A stretch of 64,000 bases of DNA from Aricia agestis (lineage: Eukaryota > Arthropoda > Insecta > Lepidoptera > Lycaenidae), in contig NC_056409.1 of the NCBI RefSeq assembly GCF_905147365.1, forward strand, positions 7,197,001 to 7,261,000, in the 5' to 3' direction. Shown in pieces: positions 61,613-64,000 of this stretch. Both the position numbers and the translations under genes were made by a program. Numbering within the stretch: position 1 is the stretch's first letter; every line of letters starts with the position of its first letter. The notes below the pieces were generated by a model that searched no databases, was not told where the DNA came from, and was given only the letters and a program-made list of their open reading frames with translations.

Positions 61613-62020
61613 TAGGTATGATTAGTTCTGTTACAATAATGAAGTAAAAAATAAAACACCATCTGTTTTCATATATTAGAATTAAAATGTTGATTGCATT
61701 CGTATATTTTTTGGATGAAATATAGGCCAACACGGTACACTCGAACTCCTTTATTTTAGAGCGCCTTCTGTTGTCAACTTGTCACATATTATATTAGAAA
61801 TGCAGTAGGAGTTCTATAAGATAAGATAGATTGATTATTATTATACCAAGTGATTATATTATTAAACATAATATTCTAACGTATTAAAAACTATAAACAA
61901 AAACATACTAACTAATAAGCATGATTAGTTCTATGTTACAATGAAGTAAAAATTAAAACGCCATCTGTTGAATCGTATTAGAACTAAAATGTTCATTGCA
62001 TCGATATATTTCTGGATTTT
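61613..62020. repeat. Locally duplicated block
   Basis: About 100 bp beginning ATGATTAGTTCT and including CATCTGTT and TAAAATGTT is present at about 61618-61715 and again at 61921-62015, in the same orientation about 300 bp apart with roughly 85% match by eye. Confidence 0.55.
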
Positions 62021-62071
62021 TTATAATATTATACATAAATTAATACATTTAAGATTTTTGAAATATTATTT

Positions 62072-62175
62072 TAATACACATCCAAGACCCAGGAACATTG
62101 AAAACTTTTTGTTCCGCCTGCGGGACTCGAACCCAGGACCCCCGGGATGAGCGCTGCCCACGCGCAATGCGAATT
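62072..62175 (-). mobile_element. tRNA-derived SINE fragment
   Basis: The minus strand has GGGTTCGAGTCCCG, a good RNA polymerase III B box, followed by AAAAGTTTTCAATGTTCCTG, GGTCTTGGATGTGTATT, a tail seen in moth SINEs. No intact A box or cloverleaf, so it is not a tRNA gene. Confidence 0.6.
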
Positions 62176-62184
62176 AATTTTCAT

Positions 62185-62358
62185 CGATATTTTCATGGAA
62201 ATAAGATATTTTCCCACATCAAAATGTAGCCTATGACCTTTCTCAGACTCTAGAATAACTGTGTACAAAATTTAATTGCAATCGGTTCAGTAGTTTTGGC
62301 GTGAAAGCGAGACAGACAGACAGACAGACAGACTTTCGCATTTATAATATTAGTATGG
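62185..62358 (-). mobile_element. 5' fragment of Helitron A
   Basis: The minus strand begins near ATACTAATATTATAAATGCG then AAAGTC(TGTC)n and CGCCAAAACTACTGAACCG, matching the first 170 bp of family A; the rest is absent. Confidence 0.6.
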
Positions 62359-62365
62359 ATGAATA

Positions 62366-63270
62366 TTATATTAGGTAGGCAATGTATTGTACATTTAGCT
62401 GATTACTTATTAGTTTTAGAAGAATCAGGGGGAAGAAATACTCTACCATGATGTTATTATTTGTTATGATGACGTACCCTGTTTTTCTCGTAAACATAAC
62501 GAACGTAAAGCCAAATGCGTAGAAAAACATATCTGGAGAACATGAATGAAATAACAAACTAATTTTAAAACGTAAGCCCGTGAGTTTCCACGTAAACTGG
62601 AGCGACTTTTCCATTGTTTTACGTCACACGTGCTCTACGTAAAGCATCCGTAGTGGAAGATCGTGTGATTTGCATACAAAACGTCGCCGAACCCGTGTAC
62701 CGATTCGATCTTATTACCATTGCCATAAGGTCTAAAAGTTGAGCAAACCGATACTGATCTGTAGCGACCGCCTCTTAATATGACAGGCGCGTTCTCTTCC
62801 ACGAAACCTTTAGCGTACGTTGAGAATGCACCTGTGCACATTTACCTACTTTTCATGTTGAAATGTGACTAAAATGTTTAATGAGATTGAGTCGATTGCA
62901 ATGTTATCAAAGATGGACTTACAGATACGATAATAAGTCGATCGACTACAGTAGATGAAACGTCAATTTGAGAGTTATGGAAGATACGTAATTAAGGTAA
63001 GTATGTAGACAGTAGGAATGTATATTTTAGACATGGAATATACTTTTTGCTTATCTAGAATCTAGCTCGAGCTGGTAATTTGTTTAATCACATCAATAAG
63101 TTCAGCAAAACAATTGATAACATTAAAATAATAGTGAAGTTAGCCACAAGGAAAAGAGCATAATTATTATTGTCATTAATTGTCTCTATTGTAATTATTC
63201 GTATACTTATACATATTATACGTATTAATATCGAATTGGACTTAGAATGATCAGCAGGTCCAAATTGGTC
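62366..63270. other. Unassigned stretch with two minus-strand open frames
   Basis: Frames at 62635-62841 (contains YAKGFVEENAPVILRGGRY) and 62366-62614 are open and consecutive on the minus strand. The first has a protein-like composition, but neither is recognised and no splice context is clear. They may be fragments of a mobile element. Confidence 0.25.
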
Positions 63271-64000
63271 ACTAAAATAAAATAAAATAAAATATCTTTT
63301 TATTCAACTTTTTGAAAGTCGAACGAAGAAACTACGTTGCCTACCACCGGTTCGGGAACTACCCCGCCGAGAAGAAAATTATAATACGCTTTAGCACACA
63401 AACGTTCTTTAACTGCTTTTTTAAATTTGTTTAAAGGTAGATTTTGAACATTTTCTGAGATTTTATTGTATAGGCGTATACATTGGCCTTTAAAGGATTT
63501 GCTTATTTTTTCTAGTCTGAACATTGATATTGCTAACTTGTTCTTATATCTAGTATTTACATTATGATTATCACTTTTCTTTTTGAAAATATTTATGTTC
63601 TTTCTAACATATAAGAGATTTTCCAAAATGTATTAAGATGCGACAGTCAGAATTCTTATTTCTTTAAATTTTTCTCTTAGAGATTCCAAAGACGACATCT
63701 TATAAATAGAACGAATAGCTCGCTTCTGCAGCACAAATATTGTATTAATGTCCGCCGCGTTTCCCCACAAGAGGATGCCGTAAGACATTATGCTATGAAA
63801 GTAGCTAAAGTAAACTAATCGCGCGGTCTCTGCATTAGTGATTTCACGAATTTTTTTAACAGCATATGCTGCAGAACTAAGCTTATCTGCCAGTTTCGCA
63901 ATATGTGGACTCCATTGTAACTTACAATCCAGCGTTATGCCTAGGAATACGGTGGTGTCTACTAAATTCATTTTCTCATCATTTAATAGTACATTGGTTT
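63271..64000 (-). pseudogene. Jockey-like non-LTR retrotransposon, 3' part, broken
   Basis: The minus strand from the window edge reads FLGITLDCKLQWSPHIAKLA, YFHSIMSYGILLWGNAADIN and LQKRAIRSIYKMSSLESLRE, the C-terminal RT region of insect jockey-type elements, then a TAA at 63633-63635 in the middle of the conserved frame, then 108 more codons in the same frame (ENLLYVRKN, FKGQCIRLYNKISENV, LPLNKFKKAVKERL) to a second stop at 63300. A TTTTA tandem tail (63271-63298) marks the 3' end. The in-frame stop makes this copy non-functional; the 5' part is outside the window. Confidence 0.8.

Noticed and set aside
62072..62175. Possible tRNA gene
   Set aside because: A B box is present but no A box or cloverleaf can be built, and a SINE-type tail follows.

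Overview
The window is insect nuclear DNA, most likely from a moth or butterfly. It is AT-rich, its genes are split by GT-AG introns, and intergenic and intronic space is packed with repeats typical of Lepidoptera: Helitron-like elements ending in a hairpin plus CTAG|T, the 'AGGGTTCCGTACC...GGTACGGAACCCTTCGTGCGCGAGTCC' type of repeat (broken here only for brevity), many short inverted-repeat elements, a tRNA-derived SINE and decayed non-LTR retrotransposons. All assignments are from reading the sequence; no database was searched.

Four genes can be modelled with consistent splice phases. (1) 1668-3654 (+): MITD1, an MIT-domain protein of the ESCRT-III/abscission machinery, 4 exons, 267 aa. (2) 5101-12339 (-): inscuteable, 8 coding exons, about 1207 aa, with a long disordered N-terminus, an LGN/Pins-binding segment, Armadillo-like repeats and a C-terminal S-Y-V PDZ-ligand-like tail. 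It is tail-to-tail with MITD1. Its ATG lies one base after a splice acceptor, so a leader exon must lie upstream; a good candidate is at about 39.9-40.1 kb, which would make the gene-poor 12.4-39.9 kb interval one first intron of about 27.5 kb. (3) 40432-43021 (+): ribosomal protein S16, 5 exons, 151 aa, starting head-to-head with that candidate leader. (4) 44333-53539 and beyond (-): a myosin-light-chain-kinase-type Ser/Thr kinase. The C-lobe exons are clear and can be joined to either of two terminal exons in the same phase: a short one with a calmodulin-binding helix (44333-44534), or a long GC-rich one of about 392 aa without that helix (46388-47567).

Region by region: 1-1667 is a nested inverted-repeat element followed by the MITD1 upstream region; 1.7-12.4 kb holds MITD1 and inscuteable; 12.4-39.9 kb is a transposon-rich, gene-poor stretch; 40.4-43.1 kb is RpS16; 44.2-53.5 kb is the kinase C-lobe and tails; 53.5-64 kb is mostly repeats, with one candidate first coding exon (59725-59805) and, at the right edge, a jockey-like retrotransposon remnant running out of the window. 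The kinase N-lobe (glycine loop, catalytic lysine) was not found in the window.

The genes are ordinary housekeeping or cell-division functions and do not form a cluster with a shared pathway, although inscuteable (spindle orientation), MITD1 (abscission) and MLCK (actomyosin contractility) all bear on cell division. No wholly new system was found. The most interesting points are the two alternative kinase tails, the inferred giant inscuteable intron, a pair of 482-bp TTAA-flanked elements in inverted orientation, and a size series of one Helitron family from 39 bp to 1.4 kb.
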